Source: DASZHA01 sp049644325 (GTDB lineage: Bacteria; Chloroflexota; Dormibacteria; DASZGP01). From it: 20,782 nucleotides of DNA. Made by a program: the position numbers and the translations under genes. Below, one piece after another: positions 7,466 through 14,501 of this stretch (position 1 is its first letter; every line of letters starts with the position of its first letter). The notes under the pieces were generated by a model. That model was not told where the DNA came from, made no database searches, and was given only the letters and a program-made list of their open reading frames with translations. The stretch is taken from positions 1-20,782 of the forward strand of contig JBARRR010000147.1 in assembly GCA_049644325.1 (NCBI GenBank), given 5' to 3'.

Positions 7466-8090
7466 TCCCATACGGGTCCTGCTGGCCGACGACCACGCCG
7501 TGGTCCGCGAGGGGGTGCGCAGCTTCCTGCAGCTTCAGGAGGGCATCGAGGTGGTGGGCGAGGCCGGCGACGGCGTGACCGCCCAGCGCATGGCCGAGGA
7601 GCTAACCCCCGACGTGGTCCTGATGGACCTCCTCATGCCCGAGGGCGACGGCGTGGCCGCCATCGCCGGGCTGCACCGGTCCCTGCCTAGCACGCGGGTG
7701 CTGGTGCTTAGCAGCTATATCGACGACGCCCAGGTGTTCAACGCGATCCAGGCCGGGGCTGCCGGCTACCTGCTCAAGGACGTCGCCCCGGAGGCCCTGG
7801 CCAAGGCCATCCGCGACGTCCACGCCGGGCAGGCGGTGCTCCATCCCGAGGCCGCCAGCCGCCTCATGCACCGCACCGTCGAGCCCCAGGTGGGTGCCGA
7901 CCTCACCCCCCGGGAACGTGACGTGCTGCGGCTGCTGGCCGAGGGCTTCCCCAACAAGGAGATCGGGCGGCGACTCTTCGTCTCCGAGAAGACGGTGAAG
8001 ACGCACGTCAGCAGCATCCTGCAGAAGCTCGGCGTCCAGGACCGGACCCAGGCAGCCCTGGCGGCGGTGCGATTGCGATTGCTGGACTGA
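7458..8090 (+). CDS. NarL/FixJ-family response regulator
   Basis: DNA-binding partner of the upstream histidine kinase. The 210 residues form a receiver domain (about 4-120) with Asp11/Asp12, phospho-acceptor Asp57 in LMDLLMP, Ser85 and Lys107. A LuxR-type helix-turn-helix follows (about 147-206), with LTPRERDVLRLLAEG and the recognition region VSEKTVKTHV. The GTG start at 7458 overlaps the kinase stop codon by eight bases (GTGGCTGA), which points to translational coupling. The same frame is open far upstream inside the kinase gene, but that part is a low-complexity shadow. Target genes cannot be read from the sequence. Confidence 0.95.
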   Translation: MADPIRVLLADDHAVVREGVRSFLQLQEGIEVVGEAGDGVTAQRMAEELTPDVVLMDLLMPEGDGVAAIAGLHRSLPSTRVLVLSSYIDDAQVFNAIQAGAAGYLLKDVAPEALAKAIRDVHAGQAVLHPEAASRLMHRTVEPQVGADLTPRERDVLRLLAEGFPNKEIGRRLFVSEKTVKTHVSSILQKLGVQDRTQAALAAVRLRLLD

Positions 8091-8174
8091 CCTGGGCGCC
8101 TCGGTCTTAAGTCCTAGGCCAGGTTCCCACCGGCGCCCGATGCGCCTTGACGCAGGGCAAGAGACGATGGATCA
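8091..8174. other. Intergenic spacer with possible terminator hairpin
   Basis: The 84 bases between the response regulator and the next SDR contain GGGCGCC (8094-8100) and GGCGCCC (8132-8138), which can pair around a 31-base loop, and a smaller CCTGG/CCAGG pair (8091-8095/8119-8123). No T tract follows. TTGACG (8147-8152) resembles a -35 box, but no matching -10 is placed before the next start. I see no small gene here. Confidence 0.3.
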
Positions 8175-8921
8175 ATGAAAAGACTCGCTGGAAAGACCGC
8201 TGTGATCACCGGGGCGTCTCGTGGCCTCGGCCGCGCCATGACGCTCGCGTTCGCCCGCGAGGGGGCTTCCCTCGCCATCGCCGCCCGAGGTCAGGAGGAC
8301 CTGGACCGGGTGGCCGACGAGGCCCGGGCGCTGGGCGCCGACGTCCTTGCCATCGTCGCCGACATGCGCGTCACGCGCGATGTCGAACGGGTGGTGGTCC
8401 TCACCCTCGATCACTTCGATCGCGTCGACGTCCTGGTCAACAACGCCTCGGAGCTGGGCCCCACTCCCCTGCCCCAGCTGGTGGACTACCCTCCACACGT
8501 CTTTGCTGACGTGCTCAAGGTCAACCTGCAGGCACCCTTCCACCTCACCTGGTCGCTGCTCGGAGGAATGCTGCAGCACGACAGCGGGGTGGTCATCAAC
8601 GTCACGTCGGATGTCGCCATCAACGGCTACCCCGGCTGGGGCGCCTACTCGGTTTCCAAGGCCGCCATCGAGGGGCTGACCCGGACCTGGGCAGCGGAGC
8701 TGGAGGGCACCAACGTGCACATCTTCGCGGTCGACCCCGGCGATATGAACACCGAGATGCACCGGGCGGCGCTGCCAGAAGACGACCCCGCTGAGCTGCT
8801 CGACCCTGTCGACGTGGCTGAGGCCTTCGTCGCCATCGCCGCCGGCGAGGTGCCCCAGCCCGAAGGCCGGCTGGAGGCGACCGCGGTCCTCCAAAGCATC
8901 AAGCAGGCCGTCAGTGCTTGA
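8175..8921 (+). CDS. Short-chain dehydrogenase/reductase
   Basis: Classical SDR oxidoreductase of unknown substrate, 248 residues, the usual family length. Visible are TGASRGLG (12-19), NNAS (89-92, the Ala-Gly of NNAG replaced by Ala-Ser), and the catalytic Asn117, Ser145, Tyr158 (YSVSK) and Lys162. VDPGDMNTEM (187-196), the PG motif region that contacts the cofactor, follows. The ATG at 8175 is preceded only by a weak GATGG. The stop codon overlaps the GTG start of the QueA-like gene by eight bases, so the two are probably translated together. It is only moderately similar to the first SDR in the window and lacks that protein's basic tail, so I do not read them as a recent duplication. Confidence 0.93.
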   Translation: MKRLAGKTAVITGASRGLGRAMTLAFAREGASLAIAARGQEDLDRVADEARALGADVLAIVADMRVTRDVERVVVLTLDHFDRVDVLVNNASELGPTPLPQLVDYPPHVFADVLKVNLQAPFHLTWSLLGGMLQHDSGVVINVTSDVAINGYPGWGAYSVSKAAIEGLTRTWAAELEGTNVHIFAVDPGDMNTEMHRAALPEDDPAELLDPVDVAEAFVAIAAGEVPQPEGRLEATAVLQSIKQAVSA

Positions 8922-9948
8922 CCTGGCTCCCAACCTCCATTTGATGACGGCGGTTCCGCCGGAGCTGCGCGCCTCGGTGCCGCCGGAGATGCGGGGCATC
9001 CGGCGCGACCACGTCCGGCTGATGGTGCTGGACCGCGCCGACCGCTCCTTCACCCACACCCGCTTCGACCACATCGGTGACTTCCTGCACCCCGGTGATC
9101 TCCTGGTGGTGAACACCAGCCGCACCCTCCCGGCGGCGGTTCCGGCGCGCCGCGTCGACGGGTCGATCGTCCAGCTGCGCCCCTGCGTCCGCCGCCAGGG
9201 TTCCTGGGACGTCCTCGCTGTCGAGCCCGAGCCACCCTTCGGCAACGTGGACCTGCGTCAGGGTGAGCGGCTCCTAATTGGCGATAACCTCGTCGCTGTC
9301 GTCAAAACCCGTCGCGCCGACATCCCCCTGCTCTGGCGGCTGGAAATGCCGGGCGACGGCCTCGATGAGATCGTCGCCACCGGCGACCCCATCCGCTACT
9401 CCTACGTGCCCCGGCCGATCTCGCTCGACTTCTACCAGACGGTGTACGCGGGCAAGCCGGGCTCGGCCGAGATGCCGTCCGCCGGCCGCCCCTTCAGCCG
9501 CGAGCTGCTGCTATCGCTGCGGGACCACGGCGTAGACGTGGCCGAGGTCCTGCTCCACACCGGCCTCAGCTCCTACCAGGACGACGACTTCGACCTGGAG
9601 CACCGTCTCTTCGAGGAGTGGTTCGAAGTCGACGCCACGGCCGTCGAGAAGGTTTCCCGAGCGCGGCGGGTGATCGCCGTGGGCACCACCGTGGTACGCG
9701 CGCTGGAGACGGCCGCCGCCGACGGGATCCTGCGGCCGATGTACGGCTGGACGGACCTCAAGGTGACGCCACGGAGTAGCCTCAACGTAGTCGATGGGCT
9801 GGTCACCGGGATGCACGAGCCCCAGGCCAGCCACGTCGAGATGCTGGAGGCGCTGGTCGAGCCCGGACTCCTGGCCGAGGCCTACGACGTCGCGATCGAG
9901 CAGCGTTACCTCTGGCACGAGTTCGGCGACTCGATGCTGATCGTCTAG
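8914..9948 (+). CDS. QueA-like SAM:tRNA ribosyltransferase-isomerase family protein (divergent)
   Basis: Canonical QueA adds and rearranges the ribose of S-adenosylmethionine on 7-aminomethyl-7-deazaguanine in tRNA during queuosine synthesis. The family match is clear over 344 residues: PGDLLVVNTSRTLPA (60-74), FYQTVYAGKPGS (173-184), VLLHTGLSSY (212-221), HRLFEEWFEV (230-239), AVGTTVVRALE (255-265), GWTDL (278-282) and a C-terminal GDSMLI. Conserved places differ from the QueA I remember: PTAGLHFT reads PSAGRPFS here (188-195), and the MHSE box reads LFEE. It may therefore be an actinobacterial-type paralogue with another substrate. The start chosen is GTG 8914, overlapping the SDR stop by eight bases; ATG 8944 is possible but has no ribosome-binding site. 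No other queuosine gene is present. Confidence 0.82.
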   Translation: MLDLAPNLHLMTAVPPELRASVPPEMRGIRRDHVRLMVLDRADRSFTHTRFDHIGDFLHPGDLLVVNTSRTLPAAVPARRVDGSIVQLRPCVRRQGSWDVLAVEPEPPFGNVDLRQGERLLIGDNLVAVVKTRRADIPLLWRLEMPGDGLDEIVATGDPIRYSYVPRPISLDFYQTVYAGKPGSAEMPSAGRPFSRELLLSLRDHGVDVAEVLLHTGLSSYQDDDFDLEHRLFEEWFEVDATAVEKVSRARRVIAVGTTVVRALETAAADGILRPMYGWTDLKVTPRSSLNVVDGLVTGMHEPQASHVEMLEALVEPGLLAEAYDVAIEQRYLWHEFGDSMLIV

Positions 9949-10805
9949 CCGGCGCTCCCCGGTGGCTTGGGCCGTGAGCCGTAGTCCTTGAAGGGGTCGT
10001 CGCGGTCGCGGACCGCCTCGCGGAAGCCCACCTCCTGCGCCCGAGCGACGAAGTCCCTACCCTCCTGGGTGTTGCGGGCCATGCCGTCGAAGATCAAACC
10101 CAACGTGCGGCTGGCGGCCAGGCCCATAGCCTCCGCGGGCTGGTTGCACAGCAGCTTGAGCATCACCAGCTGGTTGACGGGGAGCCGCGCCATCCGCGCC
10201 GCCAGGTCGAAGGCCCGCGCCTGAAGCTCGGCGTCCGGCACCGCCTCGAGGACCAGGCCGATGCGGGCGGCCTCCGGGGCGGGGATTTCGTCGCCCGTCA
10301 GGAGGTAGCGCTTGGCCTTCTCGAAGCCGAGACGGTAGACCCACATCGCCGTCGTCGGAGTGCCCCAGACCCGAGACGGCGGGTAGCCGAAGCTGGCGCC
10401 CTCGCCGGCGATGATGATGTCCGCACACAGCACCATGTCGGTCCCGCCGCCGACACACCAGCCCTGCACCGCCGCCAGCGTCGGCTTGCGCGCGTACCAC
10501 AGCTTCATGTATGTGTCGACGAAGGTCTTCATCACGGCCATGTCGGCGGGGATGTCCCAAGCCCGCTCGCTGTTCGCGACGTGAGCCATCCACTCGGTGC
10601 TCCAGTCCAGGCCGTAGCCGGCGCAGAAGGCGCGGCCCTCCGCGCGCAGCAGGATGACGTGGACCGCCTCGTCGGCGTCGGCCTCGTCGATCGCCGCCGC
10701 CAGCTCGTCACGAACCGCGATGGTGATGGTGTTGTACTCGTCGGCCCGCGCCAGGATGATCGACCGCACCCCCGCCTCGGTCTCGGTGCGCAGTGTTTCG
10801 GGCAT
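9945..10805 (-). CDS. Crotonase (enoyl-CoA hydratase/isomerase) family protein
   Basis: Member of the crotonase fold, which binds acyl-CoA and stabilises a thioester enolate through an oxyanion hole. The 286 residues contain RAFCAGYGLD (58-67) and VQGWCVGGGTDMVLCADI (113-130), the two oxyanion-hole regions. The two catalytic glutamates of enoyl-CoA hydratase appear replaced: Asp123 at the first position (GGGTD) and Pro143 at the second (FGYPPS). Simple hydratase activity is therefore doubtful, and an isomerase, hydrolase or other crotonase reaction is equally possible. The ATG at 10805 is preferred; TTG 10811 is in frame. AATACT six bases before the ATG and the absence of a Shine-Dalgarno site suggest a leaderless mRNA. 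The stop codon is shared with the convergent QueA-like gene on CTAG. Confidence 0.9.
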   Translation of the reverse strand: MPETLRTETEAGVRSIILARADEYNTITIAVRDELAAAIDEADADEAVHVILLRAEGRAFCAGYGLDWSTEWMAHVANSERAWDIPADMAVMKTFVDTYMKLWYARKPTLAAVQGWCVGGGTDMVLCADIIIAGEGASFGYPPSRVWGTPTTAMWVYRLGFEKAKRYLLTGDEIPAPEAARIGLVLEAVPDAELQARAFDLAARMARLPVNQLVMLKLLCNQPAEAMGLAASRTLGLIFDGMARNTQEGRDFVARAQEVGFREAVRDRDDPFKDYGSRPKPPGSAG

Positions 10806-10851
10806 AGCCAAAGTATTGTGGGCGTTAGCACTAGCCGGAGGTAGACGAGGG
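10806..10851. promoter_or_regulatory. Divergent crotonase / MFS promoter region
   Basis: These 46 bases hold AATACT on the minus strand (10817-10812), six bases before the crotonase ATG. On the plus strand a weaker TATTGT (10814-10819) partly overlaps it. GGAGGT (10837-10842) nine bases before the TTG of the transporter is a good Shine-Dalgarno site and decides that start. The -10 assignments are by eye. Confidence 0.45.
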
Positions 10852-12498
10852 TTGAACTACAAACGCTGGACCATCGTGGCGGCGGTCCTAGGGTCCGGGA
10901 TCGTCTTCCTCGACTCCACCGTGGTCAACGTGGCCCTGCCCCGCATCGGGCAGGAGATGCACAGCTCCTTCTTCGGCACCCTGGAGGCGCAGGCCTACGT
11001 CTACAGCGGCTACCTGCTCACGCTCAGCGCGCTGCTGATCCTGGCGGGGGCGATTTCCGACTTCTACGGCCGCAAGCGGATGTTCATCGTCGGCCTGGCG
11101 GGCTTCGGCGTCACGTCGGTGATGTGCGGCCTGGCCCCGACCATTGAGGTGCTGATCCTGGCCCGCATCCTGCAGGGGGTATTCGGCTCCCTGCTGGTCC
11201 CCGGCTCCTTGGCCCTGCTGACCGCGACCTTCGAGGGCGAGGAGCAGGGGCGCGCGTTCGGCATCTGGGCGGGCGCCTCGGCCGGCACCACCATCCTGGG
11301 CCCGTTCCTGGGCGGGATCCTAGTGGACACGCTGTCATGGCGGGCTGCCTTCCTGATCAACGTGCCCCTGGTCCTGGTCGCCCTGTGGGCCACCTACACC
11401 CACGTCCGCGAGAGTCGCGACGAGACGTCTGACGGCAACTTCGACTACCTCGGGGCGGTCATCATCGCCTTCGCCGTCGGCGGCCTGGCCTTCGGCGCCA
11501 TCTACGGCCAGCAGCACGAATGGCAGGGACCGATCCCCTTCATCGCCCTCGGCCTGGGGGCGATCGGGCTCGCCGTGCTCCCATTCGAGATGCGGTTCGC
11601 CAAGCAACCCTTGATACCTCCGCACCTCTTTAAGTCGCGCAACTTCACGGTCACCAATATCGCCACCCTGCTGATCTATGGCGCCCTCTACGTCACCTTC
11701 TACAACGTCGGCCTGTACATGCAGGGCACGCTTGGCTACACCGCTGCGGCGGCCGGGCTCAGCGGTATCCCCGGCACGCTCCTGCTGGTGTTGTTCTCGG
11801 CCCGGTTCGGTGCCCTCGCCGGGCGCGTCGGCCCGCGCTGGTTCATGACCATCGGTCCCATCCTGATGGCGATTGGGGTCCTCTACCTGGCCCGAGTCCC
11901 GGTCGACAGTCAGCCGTGGCTGCTCGACCCCGGCCACCCCCAGACCTTGATCCCCCCGGCGTCGTACCTGGTCGACTTCCTACCTGGCCTGCTCATCTTT
12001 GGCGCCGGCCTGACGATCATGGTGGCGCCGCTGACGACCGCGGTGATGACCTCCGTGCCCGCCCACAACTCGGGCCTGGCCTCGGCCATCAACAACGCGA
12101 TCTCGCGGATCGGTCCGCAGCTGGCGGGCGCCGTGATCTTCGTCGCCATCACCAGCGGCTTCTACGCCAGCCTGACCCAGCACGCACCGAGCCTTGATCC
12201 CAACAATCCCACCGTCCGGCAGACCATCAGCCCGCTCAACCGGCCGCCACAGGGGCTGGACCCAGCCCAGGCCCAGGCGGTGCGGCAGGCATCCACCGAC
12301 GCCATGCACCTGGCCATGTTCTTCGGCGCCGGGCTGCTGCTGCTGGGGGCGGCGGTCAGCGGGGTCGGCATCCGCAACCCGCAGGCCCCATTGGTGGCCG
12401 ACGCCGGTGGGACTCCCGAAGAGGCGCATGCCCCTCCAGAGGAGGAGCCGCCGGCCCGCGAGCCGGGGCAACGTCCCGCGGAGGTCCCGACCGGCTAG
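10852..12498 (+). CDS. MFS multidrug efflux transporter, DHA2 (EmrB/QacA) family
   Basis: Inner-membrane proton-coupled exporter of the 14-helix DHA2 family; the exported compound is unknown. The 548-residue protein has the family length. Visible are the first helix with LDSTVVNVALP (20-30), motif A GAISDFYGRKRMF (66-78) between helices 2 and 3, and motif C GASAGTTILGPFLGG (141-155) in helix 5, typical of antiporters. Further hydrophobic helices run to about residue 505, then a Pro/Glu-rich cytoplasmic tail. A TTG start at 10852 is chosen because GGAGGT lies nine bases upstream and the protein then begins directly before helix 1. The longer open frame to 10654 is antisense to the crotonase gene. 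Divergent from the crotonase; its stop is shared on CTAG with the quinone-reductase-like gene. Confidence 0.93.
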   Translation: MNYKRWTIVAAVLGSGIVFLDSTVVNVALPRIGQEMHSSFFGTLEAQAYVYSGYLLTLSALLILAGAISDFYGRKRMFIVGLAGFGVTSVMCGLAPTIEVLILARILQGVFGSLLVPGSLALLTATFEGEEQGRAFGIWAGASAGTTILGPFLGGILVDTLSWRAAFLINVPLVLVALWATYTHVRESRDETSDGNFDYLGAVIIAFAVGGLAFGAIYGQQHEWQGPIPFIALGLGAIGLAVLPFEMRFAKQPLIPPHLFKSRNFTVTNIATLLIYGALYVTFYNVGLYMQGTLGYTAAAAGLSGIPGTLLLVLFSARFGALAGRVGPRWFMTIGPILMAIGVLYLARVPVDSQPWLLDPGHPQTLIPPASYLVDFLPGLLIFGAGLTIMVAPLTTAVMTSVPAHNSGLASAINNAISRIGPQLAGAVIFVAITSGFYASLTQHAPSLDPNNPTVRQTISPLNRPPQGLDPAQAQAVRQASTDAMHLAMFFGAGLLLLGAAVSGVGIRNPQAPLVADAGGTPEEAHAPPEEEPPAREPGQRPAEVPTG

Positions 12499-13478
12499 GG
12501 CTCGCGGTCCAACCGTGGCGAGAGGACCAGCTTGCCGAAGGTTTCCCCATCCTCGAGTCGCTCGTGGGCCTCTGCCGCCGCACTGAGGGGCAGGACCTCG
12601 TCGATCACCGCCTTGTAGGTGCCAGCGGCGAACCCCGACAAGATCTCTTCCCACTCCTCGTCGCGGATGCGGCCAGATGACCCGCGCAGCAGCAGGTTCT
12701 TGGTGAGGACGTCCAACGCGTCGATCTCGGCCTCGTCGCCACTGATGGTGCCGGCGATGATGACCCGCCCGTTGTCCGCCGCCATCTCGATGGAGCTCTG
12801 CAGGGTGCGCCGGCCCACCAGCTCCAGTACCAAGGAGGGACCGTGGCCGTCGGTGGCGTTGGCTACCAGGTCCTCGACCTCGTTGCGATTACGGTCTACG
12901 ACGATGTCGGCGCCCAGCTCCTTGAGCCGGTCGGCCTTGCCCGCCGAGGACAGGGCGATGACGCGGGCGCCCCTGGCGTGGGCGATCTGGACCGCCGACG
13001 TTCCCACCCCGCTGGAGGCCGCCTGGATCAACACCGTGTCGTCCGCCGTCATCCGGCCGTGGTGCACCAGGGCCACCCAGGCGGTGGCGAAGGCCCGACC
13101 GATGGCCGCGGCGTGGATGTAGTCGAGCCCATCAGGGATGCGATGGAGCTCCTCCACTGGGACGGTGACCAGCTCGGCGTAGGCGCCATCGCTGGCGCGG
13201 CCCAGCTCCTCGAAGGTGGCCACCACCCGATCGTCAACCGCCCAACCCGTGACTTCGGGACCGAGCGCTGCGATCCGGCCGGCGACGTCCATGCCCAAGA
13301 TGTGCGGCAAATCCTTCTGGATGAAGAAGCGCCCGGAGCGGTGGAAGATGTCGGTTCGGTTGACGGTGGCCGCCTCGACCTCGACGAGCACCTCTCCGGC
13401 CTCAGGCTCGGGGTCGGGCCACTCCTGGTAGCGCAGCACCTCGGGACCCCCCAGCTGGTGCATCACGACCGCGTTCAT
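12495..13478 (-). CDS. Zinc-independent quinone oxidoreductase-like MDR protein
   Basis: Medium-chain dehydrogenase/reductase related to NADPH:quinone reductase (QOR). The 327 residues have an N-terminal GroES-like domain (about 1-115) and a Rossmann domain with AASSGVGTSAVQIA (153-166) for NADPH. The protein contains no cysteine at all, so it lacks both the catalytic and structural zinc sites of alcohol dehydrogenases, as QOR enzymes do. The substrate may be a quinone, an enone or another electrophile. The ATG overlaps the stop of the primase-polymerase gene by one base (TGATG), indicating translational coupling to a DNA-repair gene, an unusual partner. The stop codon shares CTAG with the convergent transporter gene. 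Confidence 0.93.
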   Translation of the reverse strand: MNAVVMHQLGGPEVLRYQEWPDPEPEAGEVLVEVEAATVNRTDIFHRSGRFFIQKDLPHILGMDVAGRIAALGPEVTGWAVDDRVVATFEELGRASDGAYAELVTVPVEELHRIPDGLDYIHAAAIGRAFATAWVALVHHGRMTADDTVLIQAASSGVGTSAVQIAHARGARVIALSSAGKADRLKELGADIVVDRNRNEVEDLVANATDGHGPSLVLELVGRRTLQSSIEMAADNGRVIIAGTISGDEAEIDALDVLTKNLLLRGSSGRIRDEEWEEILSGFAAGTYKAVIDEVLPLSAAAEAHERLEDGETFGKLVLSPRLDREP

Positions 13479-14482
13479 CAGGTGTCCTGTCGTGCCCGCG
13501 ATGGCTGGACCCGTTTGGGCTCGCTCTTCTGCTTGGGAAAGTGCGGCGGCCAGGGGGCGTCGCCGAGGCCCCCCTCCTCATCACGCTGGGACAGGTCCAG
13601 CAGGGCTTCAAGCCTCCCAGGGGTCTCATCCATGGCCGCCGTCGGATCGCTCTTGGCGAATTGCTTGGGCACGGTCTTGAGCGTCAGGTCCTCCATCTCC
13701 GCGTCCCGAACCTCGCTCCACTCGAGCGGCGCCGACACTCGTGCCGAGGGGCTAGGCCGTACCGAGTAGGCCGAGGCAATGGTACGGTCGCGGGCGTTCT
13801 GGTTGTAGTCGATGAAGACCCCATGCCTCTGCTCCTTCCACCAGGCGGTGGTGGCCAGCTCCGGCACCCGCCGCTCAACCTCCCGCCCCAGCGCCAGCGC
13901 CGCCCGGCGTACCCCGGTGAAATCCCACTCCGGTGCGATCCGGACGTAGACGTGGATGCCCCGTGAGCCGGAGGTCTTGGGGTAGCCGGTAAGGCCGAGG
14001 TCGTTGAGCACGTCATTTACCACCAGGGCGACGCTCTTGACGTCGGCCCAGCCCGCCTCCGGCGTGGGGTCGAGATCGACGCGCAGCTCGTCGGGGTGGT
14101 CGACGTCTGCCCGCCGCACCGGCCAAGGGTTTAGGTCTATGCAGCCAAGGTTGATCGCATAGACGACGTGGGCCAGGTCGGTTGGCGCCAGGAGCTCAGC
14201 CGAGCGGCCGCTGGGAAAATGGACGGTGACGGTGTCGAGCCACGGCGGCCGGTTGGCGGGCACCCGCTTCTGGAAGAAGAACTCGCCCTCGGCGCCTTCA
14301 GGGAAGCGCTTCATCACGGTGGGGCGCTCGAAGCAGCCGCGAAGGGCGCCGGGGCCGACGGCCAGGTAGTACTCGACCAGCTCCATCTTGGTCACCCCTA
14401 TCTCGGGGAAGAAGACCTTGGAGGGGTTGGAGATGGCGATCTCCTTGCCGTCCACCTCGATGACGGCTGATTCCTTGGCCAT
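13478..14482 (-). CDS. LigD-type primase-polymerase (stand-alone PolDom / PrimPol)
   Basis: DNA/RNA polymerase of the archaeo-eukaryotic primase fold, the stand-alone form of the LigD polymerase domain used in gap filling during DNA repair. It has 334 residues. The metal-binding motif is RVDLDP with Asp136 and Asp138, followed by the nucleotide-binding KTSGSRGIHVYV (169-180) and FIDYNQN with Asp225 as likely third metal ligand. The C-terminal 45 residues are charged and Pro-rich. No ligase or nuclease domain is attached. It is divergent from the LigC ligase, the arrangement I recall for Rv3730c/Rv3731 of Mycobacterium tuberculosis, so joint work in repair is likely. No Ku gene is in this window. 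ATG 14482 lies eight bases after a TATCGT box without Shine-Dalgarno. Confidence 0.94.
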   Translation of the reverse strand: MAKESAVIEVDGKEIAISNPSKVFFPEIGVTKMELVEYYLAVGPGALRGCFERPTVMKRFPEGAEGEFFFQKRVPANRPPWLDTVTVHFPSGRSAELLAPTDLAHVVYAINLGCIDLNPWPVRRADVDHPDELRVDLDPTPEAGWADVKSVALVVNDVLNDLGLTGYPKTSGSRGIHVYVRIAPEWDFTGVRRAALALGREVERRVPELATTAWWKEQRHGVFIDYNQNARDRTIASAYSVRPSPSARVSAPLEWSEVRDAEMEDLTLKTVPKQFAKSDPTAAMDETPGRLEALLDLSQRDEEGGLGDAPWPPHFPKQKSEPKRVQPSRARQDT

Positions 14483-14501
14483 AGCGCTCTACGATACCCG
14501 G
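14483..14501. promoter_or_regulatory. 19-bp bidirectional promoter with overlapping -10 boxes
   Basis: The whole space between the two divergent start codons is 19 bases. TACGATA (14490-14496) reads TACGAT towards ligC, six bases before its GTG, and TATCGT towards the polymerase gene, eight bases before its ATG. The two -10 boxes thus overlap on opposite strands, and both transcripts would be leaderless. Any -35 or regulator site must lie inside the opposite coding sequence. Confidence 0.6.

Noticed and set aside
5220..8921. The two SDR genes as a recent duplication
   Set aside because: They share only family motifs; the nucleotide-binding, active-site surroundings and C-termini differ, and one has a long basic tail.
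8172..9245. Minus-strand open frame of 357 codons
   Set aside because: It is antisense to the second SDR and the QueA-like gene; low-complexity translation with no motif.
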